From Larus michahellis (taxonomy: Eukaryota; Chordata; Aves; Charadriiformes; Laridae), in contig NC_133930.1 of assembly GCF_964199755.1 (NCBI RefSeq), forward strand, positions 34,956,652 to 35,020,651: a DNA stretch of 64,000 nucleotides, read 5' to 3'. Each line of letters starts with the position of its first letter. Within the stretch, counting starts at the first letter, position 1. Both the position numbers and the translations under genes were made by a program. Below the pieces are notes generated by a model. The model worked only from the letters and a program-made list of their open reading frames with translations, was not told the origin of the DNA and did not search any database. Positions 24,249 to 37,530 of the stretch are shown here, one piece after another.

Positions 24249-27200
24249 CGTGAGGGGAGGCTAGCTCCGAGAACTTTGCTGCCTTTTCTTCCCTTTTAAC
24301 TGAGGTGTTCCCTTTGGTTGTAACCAGTCAGAGGTGGCAACCTTTTGCTCCCAGTTTGATAGGCTTAAGAACATTGCTACTCATTTTGAAATTCTGTGCG
24401 TGGGCTTCAGGGGCAGCTCTCCCTAAAGCAAGCAGGTCTGACCCTGAATCCATAGTCACCACATATGTTGCTGCTTTTCTTCTATCAGATGGTTAGGTGT
24501 GACAACTACTTATTCTTGGGTAAAGAGATGTGGGGTTCATTCAGGACCAGCAATCACTACTCCTTATCTAGGGATCGTCCAGCTATCCTCGTGGTACGGC
24601 AGACCGTAACTGGGATGGGAAGAACAAGATGGGCAACTGGCTGAAGGACAGGGATATTCCCATGTTGCTGCGCACCAGCTCCCGGCCCTGACAGCAAATG
24701 CTCGGTGCTCCCAGGGCAGATGGATTGGATGTGGTGGGTGTCTTGGTTTGAGTGCTGGGCAGTGACTGGTGAGGGCACAGCTGGAGCAGGGAATATAGTC
24801 TCCACCAGTATTACTTGATGAAACAAAACTCCTCAGGAAACAAAAGACAGAGAAAGGAGAAGACACTGTTCCACCTTCCATCTGGTTTCTTCCAAGAATA
24901 TTTTTATTTAGATTCTGTATTTCATTCCAATATTTTTGCTGAAATGACATAAAATGGGTTTGATTTTGGTTAGATCTGTGACACAGATAATAGAGTTTCC
25001 TTCATCTGGGGGGCTTCATGTAACTGTGTGGCTGAGAATAACCTAGGGATATTACTGTAGCTACTGGCTTATGTCTGAGTAAGATTTATGATTATCTTCA
25101 TTCCACCTGGCTGCGCGGGTAGTAATGGTTAAAGATTTCCCCATGATGATCATTTTCATGCTCTTTCACATCCTCCTGCAGTTCACAGTCTGAAAGCCTG
25201 TTTTGGTTGCAAAGAGAAAACTACAGAGGCGGGGGTTCAGCTGTATGTAGCGTTTGGCATCATTGCATGGCTGCAATTGACCTCACCCAGTTATATTACA
25301 TAGTAGAGGTGAGAAAAAGGGGAGAGTAAGCCAGGACTGGGAGAAAAATCTCATATGTGAAAGATCTAGGAGTTCCATTTTCTACTAATTCCCCTGGACT
25401 GATTAATGTTCTTGACAGCATCTTCCAGCGAAACAGTCACAGAGGTTGTGCTATTCAGGAACTGAGCACATACGCCTTCCTCAGCATAAGGATGATTCTT
25501 CTTTGGTCCCCCAGTAGATCACTACTATCCCATGCAGGAGGTATAGAAGCAATCTCTGTACATGAATTTTGCTTGCCGTGTCTTGGCAGGTTTTTTTTGT
25601 GCCAAAGTGTCTGCCCAGTTGTTAAAAGGTTTGCACCTGCCATGATCCTCTCTTCAATGGGGTGGGTGCCAACACATTCCCTCCTCCTCACTTCTGGTCA
25701 GCAGCTGGTAGGTTGGCACAGTCCTGCCTGACAGACGAGCTGACTTTAGCCTGCTGGAGCCTGCGGTAGGCAAGCCAGGTGAGCAAGGGTCAACGCAGAT
25801 GTATCTTGCCTGGAGTTTTGGTGCAGGATCACTGGACCTCAGTTACCTGTCTCGTGCCAGAGGGGAGGGCTGAGCTTTCCCAAAGCAAGCACTACCTGGA
25901 CTGAGTAGTCTTCAGTATACCCCGTGACTACAGGCATGTGATTTATGTACCCATCCATATCTGCTGAATGTCAGCAAATCCTGGTACTGTACTATTGTGA
26001 TCTGATCCAAGTTTTGGACTGCTTGGTTTTTTGTTTTGTTTTGTTTTCCCTTATGCATGTGTTTCTGTGTCTTTCTTTCGTCCAGTTTTACCATAGAAAA
26101 GTTAGCAAACTGTGGATAGAACATGAAGTAACCCAACAAATTGAAAAATCCACTGCTGCCGTATTAGATACCCCAAACCTGCAGGAATCAGCACAAATGG
26201 TGGATGAGAAGTTCACAGGGAGCTCAGCAAGCCAGCATTAGGAGAAGCTAGCCTCATTTCTTTCCGTTCATCATCCTTCCGTGCCCCAGTGGAGCACAAA
26301 ACTGCAAGCTATGACAGAGAACAGCAAGCTATGCATAAACGGAAAGAAGTGTGAAACTTAACTCAGTTCCCACCTGGGAAAATTATTATCTGTCTGCAAA
26401 CGGCTCTGGGGTGTCAGCAGAGACTATTTTTTAAAGCTTTCTTCTGAAAGGCCTTTATGTAATAATGCAGCTCTATTGACCTACACAACTTACAATTCCA
26501 AGGACTTATTAGACAAATTGGATGAATCATTTCAACGACCTAGCCAGCACCTGTGGGTGATAAATGATACAGATTCTTGCCTTCAAATGCCCATTGGCCT
26601 TTGTGAAATAATTACACAAAACATATAGATAGAGACAGCATATCCTGCAAAGAGCTCACCAAACTAGTGGAACTGCAGTTGCTGTCCTCCTCACATACTA
26701 AATTTCCAGCGCTTTTTTGCCATCTATTTTATATGAGAAATAAACAGAGCTCAGATTACATAGCGCTGGTTTTCTGCTCAACTCAACCATTGTAATACAA
26801 CACAGACCTTCACATTAAAAAACTTTTAGAATTATACCTGAGAGTCCATTTAAGATACATTTGCCAAAACCTTTATGAGACCCAACAATGACAAGTGGAC
26901 ATGTGGAGTAACAGAACAGCCTCATCAGATTTCTCCTAGATGTAGTCATACTGCCTTCCCTTCTGCCACCTTTTAAGTCATACATTAATGTTGTTTATCC
27001 CATGTCTTTTAGAAGCAAGCAAATTTCTCTTCCACCCACAGTCATAATTTTTCTCCTAAAATTTGAACTGAAACAATGTGCAAAAAAACCAATGGTTTCT
27101 TCCTTTACTCAGAATCAGCCACAAATTACTGTAAGAAAACCTGCTATTGTTGACTTTCTCAAACAAAAGAGACGTAATCCTTGAGATAGTGTTTTGACTA

Positions 27201-27527
27201 ATACTACTCTGTATCATCTGCCTTTCAGCCTAAGTCAAGATCTGCTTGGAAGAGTAGAGGTTTTGTGTCAGACTTCTCCAACACTGTGAAAGTGTTCATA
27301 TGCATCCATACATGCACACTAATTTCAAGTGTGGCAGAGAATTTTTTCTAATTCTTTTTCTAAACACTTAAAATAGGGTATCTAGAGAGTGACACATCTT
27401 AGATGTAACATTAACCTCTGCTTTTTCAATTGTCTTTGAGTTCATTTTTAAGAAAACAGCAGCTACAGTTTAATGGGAAGACTCTCTGCAGCGTACAGAT
27501 ACCAATTTGGCTTGCTAGTACATTCAA
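24249..27527. other. Intergenic between the two CR1 copies
   Basis: No gene recognised. A (TTTTG)n patch lies at about 26,029-26,047. The part at 26,370-26,640 is repeat-free and could be regulatory. Confidence 0.55.
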
Positions 27528-27946
27528 ACAAAGAAATTAACAAAGAAAGGCTGAGGGACTTGGATCTTTTTAGCCTGGAAAAAAGAAGACTGAGGGGGGA
27601 TCTTATCAGTGCTTACAAATACTTAAAGAGTGGGTGTCAGGAGGATGGGGTCAGGCTCTTTTCAGTGGTGCCCAGTGACAGGGCAAGAGGTAATGGGCAC
27701 AAACTTGAGCATTGGAAGTTCCACCTAAACATGAGGAGGAACTTCTTTACCCTGAGGGTGACAGAGCACTGTAACAGGCTGCCCAGAGAGGTGGTGGAGT
27801 CTCCGTCTCTGGAGACATTCAAAACCCGCCTGGACGCGTTCCTGTGCAACCTGCTCTGGGTGACCCTGCTCTGGCAGGGGGGTTGGACTAGATGATCTCC
27901 AGAGGTCCCTTCCAACCCTACCATTCTGTGATTCAGTGACTCTGTG
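27528..27946 (+). mobile_element. CR1 LINE, 5'-truncated copy with open ORF2 tail
   Basis: A second CR1 fragment in the same orientation. It reads without interruption through [20 protein letters not shown], then [35 protein letters not shown] and [18 protein letters not shown] to a stop at 27,893-27,895. The reading frame is open back to 27,473, but sequence left of about 27,528 does not look like CR1. The 3' UTR has GGTTGGACTAGATGATCTCC and ends in three octamer units, ATTCTGTG, ATTCAGTG and ACTCTGTG (27,923-27,946). The 3' UTR differs from the copy at 23.7 kb, so the two belong to different CR1 subfamilies. It lacks the 5' part of the element and cannot mobilise itself. A 219-codon antisense frame across it is a shadow. 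Confidence 0.95.
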
Positions 27947-29740
27947 TAATAGTCTTGCTGTTTTGAAAAAGGCACACATGGGAAATCTGATCAATCGGAC
28001 ACAACTGTGGCTGAAGTTCAGAAATTCCATCAACGATCTTTTAATTTCATTCACCAATCTTTTTCTTTTAAGTATCTGTAGTTTTGCCTGACTTGAAATG
28101 TCTAGTTTTTGAAAATTCAGATCTCTAGGGATTTTGCAGGAAGACTTGGGAAAAGCGGACTGCACCCATTCATAACTCAGCGATTCCATGGGGAACTTCC
28201 AAGGAGTTGTGCTTAACAGAACAAAAGCACCTGAACTGACAGTAGCAGAAAGGATGAAGCACACGCAGGCTTGCCAACTATGCCACTGATTCTTGCATCT
28301 CTCATTACCACTCTGAACAAGAGTCCTTTTGATTTGGAAAGAATTCGGAGTCACACCTTGGAGGAACATCTCTTTATGTCTCACTCAGGAAAATGAAATC
28401 AAACTAGACATGCACCTTCATCCCTCATGTATCTAAATGCCTATCCAGATTTACTTTTACGGTTGCTATGAATATATGGCTAGCCTGCACACCTTCCTGC
28501 CATGTTTTGGGAAGGATTTATCAAAACTTCTTCTGTAATAATGCTGCACTTTCTTCTTTCTTACATACTACAGGGAACAGTACAAGAACCAACACCACTG
28601 ATAGAAAGTTTTTGGTAATATGTTTGCCCTCAGTTGAAATGTACAGTCAGAATTCTGGCTTCAAGTGCCAAAATCAAAATGGGGTGGACAAGACACTTCA
28701 CATTTTGAAATCTTTCTTTGCCAATTATTAGGGTTTACGCAGGTAATTTCAAGCAATCCTGTTACAACAGATTAAATATATGCTATTTGCTTCCTGATCT
28801 CCAGTAGTGGACCGTGATCCTAATCTAGCCCGTGTCTGAAGTAATGACATTCCTGCCAGTTTTGGACATCTCACCACTTTTATGGTTACTCTTCATTTTA
28901 AATATAAACTGATATCCGCACATAAATAAATTTCTTACTTGAATAGCATTGTATTATCTCCCTTTACATTTGACTGATTAGAAACAAAACGTTACTCCTT
29001 TCATAAATCAATGCATCATTTAAAAGGTTAGTGGAAACTGATGCACTATTTTTAATAGCTTTATTCCTTACAAACAACTTAGTGAATATGAATCTTTTTT
29101 AACCAAAACTGCTGGTGCTTGCAAGTGACAAAAAGATGAACTTAGTCACAAAAAGATCACTGTTTTTACCAATAAATAGCTTTTACAGAAAAATCATTCT
29201 AACATATTTCATTGTGGCCTGCTATTAACTTGACAAACCTATCCCGTGGCACTAAGTTATTGACTTTCATGCCCCATGCAATACCACCGGAGACAAACTA
29301 ATAAAGAGACAGGGAGTATCAGTGATAGTGAAGATAAAGGCGTACTGAAATAACACAAGCATGGCTGCAGCGCTGTTGAAAACAATGGATTTTGGCAACT
29401 TGAGATCTGTGGGCTGCAAAAATGTCATTTCAGAACTCTTTGCCAACAGCAGAGCCGTGTGCCTAAGTAGAGATTCAAAAAAAATACCGAACAGAAAGTC
29501 ACTTTCAGTGAGAAACCAGAGTGAAATGGCCTTGATTAAAAAATGTGAAAAACATTGTGTTGAAAAATTTTTCAAAACCAAACATTTTCTTGTAAAAAAA
29601 AGTCCAATTTAAGCTCTCATTTTCTAATGAAAAGGCCTATTGTTTATACTTTCCATCTAGAGCTCATCAGCACAAAATTTAGATGTTCAATAGCATTCTG
29701 ATTTCATTGAATAATCATAAATCAGGTCCTGAAAAATTAT

Positions 29741-29786
29741 TTATTTAATTCACTTACTGAGTGAATTATTTAATTCACTTACTGAG
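29741..29786 (+). repeat. 25-bp tandem duplication containing a hairpin
   Basis: TTATTTAATTCACTTACTGA occurs at 29,741 and again at 29,766. The unit junction forms AATTCACT-TACTG-AGTGAATT, an inverted repeat with 8-bp arms (29,747-29,767). Confidence 0.85.
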
Positions 29787-32700
29787 GTTCAGAGGTATCT
29801 TTACCCTGGAGAGCTGCAAGTAAACCCATGTTTATACAGCAGATACTCAGAGAGACACTTATGTTGCTGACATGCCAAATTAGTCCTAAGTTCTCATTAA
29901 AAAGGTGCATGATGCTCACATGGTCACATTCCTTCTCCTTTGTCTTTTTCTGAGAAGCTGTAGAGGTTGTTGAATTGATCCCATAGGACTTCTCCATCCA
30001 AGTGCTCAGTAGAACACCAGCAAAATTGTGTTAGCATTTCACGAACGAATATATTATGTGAATCTTTCAGAAAGGTATCTCTTTTAGAAGAGATTTCACA
30101 ATCCTTCAGTTAACAACTATTGCTTGTCTTTTGATATCTGCCAATCTAATCACCTGCTGCCTAACTGGAAGATGACAGAAACGTGGAGTGCTTGAGTTTC
30201 ACCTGACATCAAGCATTTGTTTCAAGTGACAAAAATTAAGAGTCCTTTGCCCTCAGAGGACTTCACAGAGTCTGTCAGAGAAAAGACAAACTCCTGCTCA
30301 GGTATCTCACCTGGAGAAGCAGATCAAGCTTCCTACAGGGGAAACAATTCCCACCTCTGTGACTTCCACTGTGTACGGAGCCCTTTTCTCTCTTCCCCTT
30401 ACCAGCGTGGGAGCCAGCTCCACCACGCTCTGCGGCCCAACTGCTTCCTCTGTCGTTATGGTGGCGGTGATAAATTTTATCTCCCTGGCTTCACGAGACC
30501 CCCTCCCATCTCCAGCTACAAGGAGAGGCTGCTCTGAGGTATGGAGGATGGTGCTAGGTCTCTCCGTTTGTAGGGAAGAGTGAGCAAGAAGGAAGAAGGG
30601 GCGCAGAGCCGCGCTGCCACTCATCGACTCCTCCAGAGCCCCATCCCCACCTGCTGTGCCGTGGCTCACCGTGCTGTGACTGCCTCTACCTGAATGCAAC
30701 ACTGGGGTAAAAAAACACGCTTTCTCCCTCAAACAAGGTTCCTGACTCTTCAGGATGCAAAATAAAGAACACTCGGACTGGTGGAAAATGCATCGCATCT
30801 CCTTTCCCAGTCCACACATGTTGCGGTGCCTTCTCCCTCCCCAAGGATCTGAAGATACCACCTGTTGTATTTTCCCCCTGTAAGACCACTTTTTCAGAGT
30901 TACCAGGGTGCGAGATGCTTTGACTTGTCTCAGAAAAAATACATTCTCAACTGCCGCGTTCTGGGAGTATTAAGGTAGGAGGACAGGGAAAGCATAACCT
31001 GATTTTTCAGTGTCAGGATTTAATACACTGAAGTAAAGCTGGAGAGCTGATCCTTCTTGCCCACAAGAATTCTTACCCTTTCTGTTTGATGAAGATGTTG
31101 TGCTACTGGTGACACATAAGGTTAAAATTTCCAGTCCTGGCTGTTAGTGACAAATAAGCAGAATTCTTCCCCACCCATACACATGCTGCATGTCTGGGTT
31201 TTTGTAGAAATAAGCCCTGAATATGCAACTTCTTAGGCTAGCCAATTTGGATGCAAAAAGGTATTTTCAATTTCCCTACAAGTAGTTTCTATATTAAAGG
31301 TGCATACATAAAACTCCAATATTTGAAAATGAAATAAATTTAAATATCAACATGATCAAGTAAGGCATACTCATCAGTTACTCTTTTTTTAAATTTTAGT
31401 CCAAATTCAAAGGCAGAAAACTAAATACAGTTTCTTAGATTATTTTTCTCCTTGGTCCAGTTGTGCATCATCAGTGTGTCCAAAAACTTTGTCAGCGTGA
31501 GCTGAAAAACACATATACTCCAAATTCTCGTCACCTATGCAGTCCTGGATGTCAGGCAGCCCAAATTCCTTATCTGGCCTGTGGGATATGGCCATTTCTC
31601 CTGAAGTGGATTATCCAGGCTTCTGTAAGGGAAGGGACAGTACTCGAAAAGCGTTCAGCATGCGATAACTCAGACGGTAAGATTAACAATAAAGAGCACG
31701 TACTGCACATTGTCTGTCAGGGGCCTCGATGACAGAGTTTGCATCCATTTCGGAGACGAGCTGGGACGGCACAGCCGACACGGCTGTTAGGCACAGCCAG
31801 AGGAGGCGTGGGAGTGCAGAGGAGTGACGCCGGTCTCTCAACTTGTGTCATTTTAGGTGCTGTCACCACCCTGCCTGACTTCCAGCTGCTGATCCAGAAG
31901 AGGAGTGGCATCCCATAAAGGCTGCCATGAACTTGCTGGACCCACCCTATTGTCCCGGCCACGTTTAGGCGTCTGTAACAGCAAAAAGCACCAGCGTCAG
32001 TCTTCATTTTTCCCTGCTTCTGGGCAGTCTGGTGCTGGGCCTCCAAAACCTGCTGTGCCTTGGGATGGGCCCCGAGGGCCGACCACTGGGACAAAGAGCA
32101 GAGGGTTTACCAGTGACTAAGACAAATGCTAATACCTGGCCGCAGTTTGAATGCTGCCACGCTAAATAATTTTCAAGCAAAAGTCTGTAAAAAGTTGCCT
32201 GATGAGCAGCAAGAAAAACAAGAGGAAAAGGCGCGTCAATGAATCACGAGTGAAAGGATTCACCACAGCACTTGCTCTAATCTAAACAGGAACATAAATA
32301 CAAATATTTACAGACCTAATTGTATCCTCCAATGAGAATAAAAGGTTTGTAACAAAGATTATTGCACAGTTCTGATCTGCTTATATTTTGGGAGGTACTC
32401 TGCACTGTCTTCTCTTAATGGTTCTCAGGACCAGTACCAGTTTAAAGCCAGGACAACAGATCACAGAAAGTAGCTGTCTGTAAAGAATCAAAACTGAGGG
32501 GGGATAGTGCTAACTGGGACTCATAAGAAGCAGTATTAGGACTCATATCATCCAACACATGAACAAACACACTCTAAAAAAATAATTTTCTGGTAAAATT
32601 TTCTGAACACAGTGATAAGGGAACAGCTGATACAGTCAATAAGCTGGACCTAATTCAAAAGAATTTGCCTTGTTAGAGCTAAATGCAAAGTTACACAAGG

Positions 32701-34502
32701 GGACAAAGAATGCAGCTAAGTCTGGGGAACCATACCTTGAATTTAGAAATACAGTCGGCAAAATCCCAGAATGACACTGCTGCAAAAAAAGACTAAAACC
32801 ATCACTGAGTGAAATAATCAGCAGATCAAGCTGAAGTAGGAAGAGGATTTTACTTCTGTGGGTGGCACTGACCACAATAAAGCTCTACATAAAATGTTAT
32901 GTGTGTAAATTTCTTTCAAATGCCATCACACGGCAATAAAACTGCTTCTACAGTCACGCCCTTCAGCAAGACGGTAAGCGCATGTTCACTTAGTTTATAA
33001 AATAAATATACGGCTAAAAGGCAATTTCATTTTATTTTACAAGTAAGTTTTGGTAAAGAAAATGCTAACTGCTCAAAGATTCTTCCAGTCAGAAAGAACA
33101 GCACAAGTCCCACACATTCAAAGGAAAAGATTAAAATTAAACTAACTGAAGGATCCGGCTCCCAAGGTAAGTGACGGATTTCCAGTTGCTTGACACCTTC
33201 AGGAATACTCTTCTAGGAGACTGAAGAGGAGTTGAGTGAAATCATATTGTCTATTTTTTCATAAGCTGGTTAAGATCTTGAATTTACAATGTATTTATGC
33301 ACCTGTTGTGACAGGTGAGCAAAGACTACAAAAAGTTATTTCCAGAAAGGAGTTCTGCAAGACACTGCAAACATGGCCTTGATGTCTGAACAGATGCACT
33401 CTGGGTCATTGGTCCACCAGTCTGAGTTCTTGAAAGGAAAAACAGCTGGAAAGAGAGACGGTAGAAATTTTACAGTTATCTTGGAAAACCAATTGTCTGT
33501 ACTACGATTGATTTCCACCTTTCATCTTCTCTCCCCAAAGAATAGCAACTCCTTACAAATCTATGATGCAACTAACTAGCGCGGGAGGCAGAAGATACAT
33601 TTCTGTCAGTAAAGGAGTATAAATGAAGTATTTGGAGAAAGGCAGAAAGACTACTTCTCAGCAACAAATACCTGTCACAGTACCTTAATCAAACTTTACT
33701 TTTTTCTTCTGAGATTGCCATGTTCTACTCTGTGTGTGTGAAACAGCACACTTACATGCTACTTGAATGGTCTTTTTGGTGTATATAAGCTAAAAATACG
33801 AAATCCTACACAATTATTAACACAAGATAGCTCCCTCCTCCCTTCTTTAAATGCCTCTACAAACGACGCTGCTGGAAAAAGAGCCGATGAGTACTTCCAA
33901 GGGATAATTGTTTACTCCTCAGTGTCGTAGGCTGCTGCACTTGAGCGCCCACCTTACCCCCTCAAAGGTCCCCCCTTCCCAACAGCTCACTGCTCTGCTG
34001 GTGGGATCTCCGTACCTGCCCGCCAGACCCTGCCAAACCGACCAGCAAATTTCCCATTCCCTGCCCACACAAATCGTTCTTCGTTTTCTCTTAGACACAG
34101 ACTCCCCCTGCCTCCTCACCGACGGCGAGCAGGAGAGCTGCCAGTCCGGCCGGGGGCACGAGCCTTCCGCTGCTCCTCCCTTTGCAGGAGCACAGTGTGC
34201 TGCTGGAGAAAAAAGCTCTGCCTTTCTCTTCAGAACAAGATTTATCTCCCCTAACAGGCCTCTCCCCTTTTCACTCAGCAATCAGAACACGCACCAAATG
34301 TGCTTTACAGAACATTCTTTTTCAACTCGCTCCAATAATTTCTGATTTTACTATCTGAGAACAATAATGACATTATATGAATTAAAGAAATGAGGAAAAT
34401 TTAATCGAAATATTTTCTGCAATTACAGTATTTGAAAATAACTTTTCCTAGGCTTCAAAATTTTTGTTTTAAATGCAGCAAAATATAATAAGATTAATTA
34501 AA

Positions 34503-34520
34503 GACACATGTGCATGTGTC
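34503..34520. repeat. Perfect inverted repeat, 8-bp arms
   Basis: GACACATG and CATGTGTC flank a TG spacer. Confidence 0.8.
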
Positions 34521-36637
34521 AACTCTAAAAAGCAAACAAGACATGAATAATGAAGGCTGACAGAGGCGCAGGAAGCTGGGAGGTTGACAGACGTTATCTG
34601 CATGTCAAAATAAAGTTTCATGAATTAAAAAAAACCAAAGTAACATACCTGTCTGTCAACATTTCCCTTTCTACAGTCACACCTCAAGAAGTGCGTCTAG
34701 GAATATAAAGCCAAAAATACAGGAGAACTTTTTTTCAGAATAGGGTTATTTTTGTTTGTTAACAGCACTTCCAAAGTGACTTTAAAAAATGGGATCCCAT
34801 TTTCCCAGAATATAATTTTGCAATTTTATGCTTCTGTATAGATGGCATAAATTTTATGGCCTGAAATTAGATAAAAAATATTCTTTTTAAAAAGCAAAAA
34901 GTCAAAAGATAGAAATACTTCTGGAACTAGGTTAGTTGATGAAATCTCTGACACGTGGCTTTCCTTGTACCTTATTACCAGAGGTAAGTAAGGTACACTC
35001 CAGTTCCTGTCTGTCCTTCAGTTATGATACGACTAAAATTGTACACCTGGATACTTATTTTCACAGACATCGTGGAAAATTATTCTCTGAGATAGTCACA
35101 TATCCATCAGATTACTGAGCACCAACTCAGAGCCTGGAGAAATCTTGGTCTTTAGGAAACCCAACCAAAATGAATGTTAGATTCGCTAGTCAGACTCCTC
35201 AACCTTGAATTTTGTGGAAAAACAGTCTGATTTAAATATGTGATCAACATCAGCATAGCAAGTTGAACTTAGTTATCCACAGTAGGTAGAAAGCTAACCT
35301 ATGTTCAATCACACTTGCAGATATTACTTGCATTTAATATTCAACGAGAAAAGCACAATACTTGTACTTTTACTTAAAGTCCCCGAGTGTCACTGAGGTG
35401 TATTTTTTTTTGACTGGTCCTCCCTTGTTCATTTAATCAGACATTGCTGCCAGAGAGCTGCCGTGTAAAATTTTCTGAGAAGTGTGTTACTTAGTGTCTT
35501 GTTAAAATACACTCAAATCCATTTCCTCTTCACAAGACAGATTACTACCTTTTTAATGAAGTGTGAAATACGAGGAAACTTATTTTCTGATACTTCTAAT
35601 ACTTCTAACTTCCTTTTGGCAGTATGAGGATGAAAAGTAAAATTATTTTATTATTAGAAGACATTTGGTGACCTGTCTTAACTGGAAATAATGATAGAAA
35701 ATCAATTTAGCAGATCAACTTTTTGGATTCTCTGCTTCTCCATCCTTAGCCTCACTGCAGAAGCATTATTACATGACAAAGCCTCATCAGGCATAAACAT
35801 ATGGAACAATAAATCTCTTTTTTTACCATGTTGTTTCATTCACTCTAAAGCTGGAAGGTTTTTGTTACACAGCTATGTATTCCTCCTCCAACTGTAATGA
35901 TGCCATTGCAGACCTTAAGTTTCTTTCATATTTATCACAATATTGCAAATGATAGCAAGTATCAAGTTTGCAAAATTACACAAGGTTATCTTCCACACTT
36001 GTGATTTTCAGCATCATTCAAAAATCTTTGCATCTCCTTTGTCAGAATATTTTGTGGAAATAAAAAAGTGATGGCACCAAAACTTTTGTCACCTTTAACA
36101 ATGTTCGCCTTGGCATAACTCAGAGGCAGAGAGCACTTGTAATCCTACTCTGCATAAAGGCAAAAAGAAATGGAGACTGGACACAACAAAAACCTGCTAC
36201 CTGGTCCCTAGAGAAGGATGTTACAGCAGTGAATAGTGGAGTTTTGACCTCCAGTGAATTCACCGTGGGAGCGTGGACTTTGTGAACGGCAATCGCGAGC
36301 ACCCAAGATGTGCTGGAATTATTCAGAGCCGGCGGGAGCTCCCAATACCCCGGGGAACTGCTCTGACTGCAATTCTCTGCTCAAAGATCCGCACGACCAC
36401 GTGCTACAGCCCATAATGTATCGACGGCTGCTCCTGTATCCCACCCACGCACCCCAGCTGTGTCTGGGCTGCGTCATTTGAAGGCTTCAGGGAAGGATCC
36501 CGAGCGTCCTGCTGGAGGGCAGCAAGTGTGCATCTCCTGGGGGCAGTGGGGACACACGGCTCGTGTCGTCCTGGGAGCTCTGGAAATCCAGTGTGGGGTT
36601 ACAGCCTCGGCTTCTGTGCCAGGGGATGTGGCAGGGC

Positions 36638-36643
36638 GGCATG
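36638..36643 (+). repeat. Left target-site duplication GGCATG of the LTR
   Basis: GGCATG directly precedes the TG end of the LTR and matches the six bases directly after its CA end. Confidence 0.7.
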
Positions 36644-37303
36644 TGTTACCAAAGACAGGCCTCTGCTTTGTTTATAACAATATGCTAAGTAAAATGTTGT
36701 TTGCTTCCTACTAACCTTCTTACTGTGTGAGAAAATGGCTAGTCACTGAGATAATGGTACAGATAGTGATAATGAGGAGACAGCCAGAAGTAGCTAATCA
36801 CAAGGATGGGATAACAAGAAGCAGTTAATCACTTCAAGGTTCTTTTATGCGTCAAGTGTGTACTCCTGTACCAATTAGGACAGAGCTGTGGCTACTTCAA
36901 GGAACATCCTTATCATCCTCAAGAAGTAGGCAGACTTACAGTAAACTTCTACTGTCCTGAGATGACTCAGTACCTTAAAAGGATAATGTGAGGAAGGGTC
37001 TCCTTACCCAAACGACCACCGAGACACTCATACTAGCACAGAAGTGTTTTGCTGATGCAGCAAAATTTGATACGCATGTGCAAAAAGACTATTTGGTCAT
37101 CCTAATGAATATGTCAGTCTAGGTGGAGTTATGTGTTAGGTAGGCGGAATTATGAGAATCTTTTGTGTGTAAGTAATGGGTGAACATCCCCAGTAAGGTG
37201 TGCTAGATTTGTGGGTTTTCCCCCTAGCACCCGACGTCGAATAAAGCAATTACTCCTCTCTGAACTAATTTTGGTTTCGAGAGCTTTTATTCCAGGTGAC
37301 ACA
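36644..37303 (+). mobile_element. Endogenous retrovirus LTR, probably solo
   Basis: The element begins TGTTACC and ends GGTGACACA, so it has the TG...CA ends of an LTR. A direct repeat GGCATG abuts both sides (36,638-36,643 and 37,304-37,309). An AATAAA polyadenylation signal on the plus strand at 37,240-37,245, 58 bp from the right end, sets the orientation. If the left edge is moved 2 bp out to TGTGTTACC, the ends form an 8-of-9 inverted repeat and the duplication shrinks to GGCA. A 6-bp duplication would suggest a class II (alpha/beta-like) element and a 4-bp one a class I element. No gag, pol or env coding sequence follows on either side, which fits a solo LTR. The family name was not recognised. 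Confidence 0.8.
37240..37245 (+). terminator. LTR polyadenylation signal AATAAA
   Basis: Canonical AATAAAGCAATT context inside the LTR, positioned as expected near the R region. Confidence 0.6.
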
Positions 37304-37309
37304 GGCATG
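37304..37309 (+). repeat. Right target-site duplication GGCATG of the LTR
   Basis: The same six bases follow the LTR right end. The match supports a single complete insertion followed by LTR-LTR recombination. Confidence 0.7.
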
Positions 37310-37530
37310 CACGGCAGCGCCCCAACAGGGTATGGCACCTTTCCCCTCGGGCATTGCAGCTCCACCCAAGAAAACCAGAGGTCACGCAGAGAACCGAAGG
37401 CAGATCCTGCCAGTCCCAGACGTGCGGCCTGACCCCGTGGGGTAGCGCCCATTACCTAGCAAAAGAAATTATCACATTTCACCTCTGTCAGGCTCGAATC
37501 ACTGCATTGTCTGCACCCACACCACGTGGC

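Larger units (their letters stand above)
27947..36637. other. Intergenic left of the LTR, no gene recognised
   Basis: The longest frame not explained by a repeat is 184 codons on the minus strand (30,307-30,861) in a GC-richer patch. It has no recognisable motif and could occur by chance in a window this size. GC-richer patches also lie at 33.9-34.3 and 36.25-36.64 kb. Confidence 0.55.

Noticed and set aside
27725..28384. 219-codon minus-strand frame, the longest in the window.
   Set aside because: Its C-terminal part is antisense to the CR1 copy at 27.5 kb and its N-terminal part has no recognised features; no splice support.
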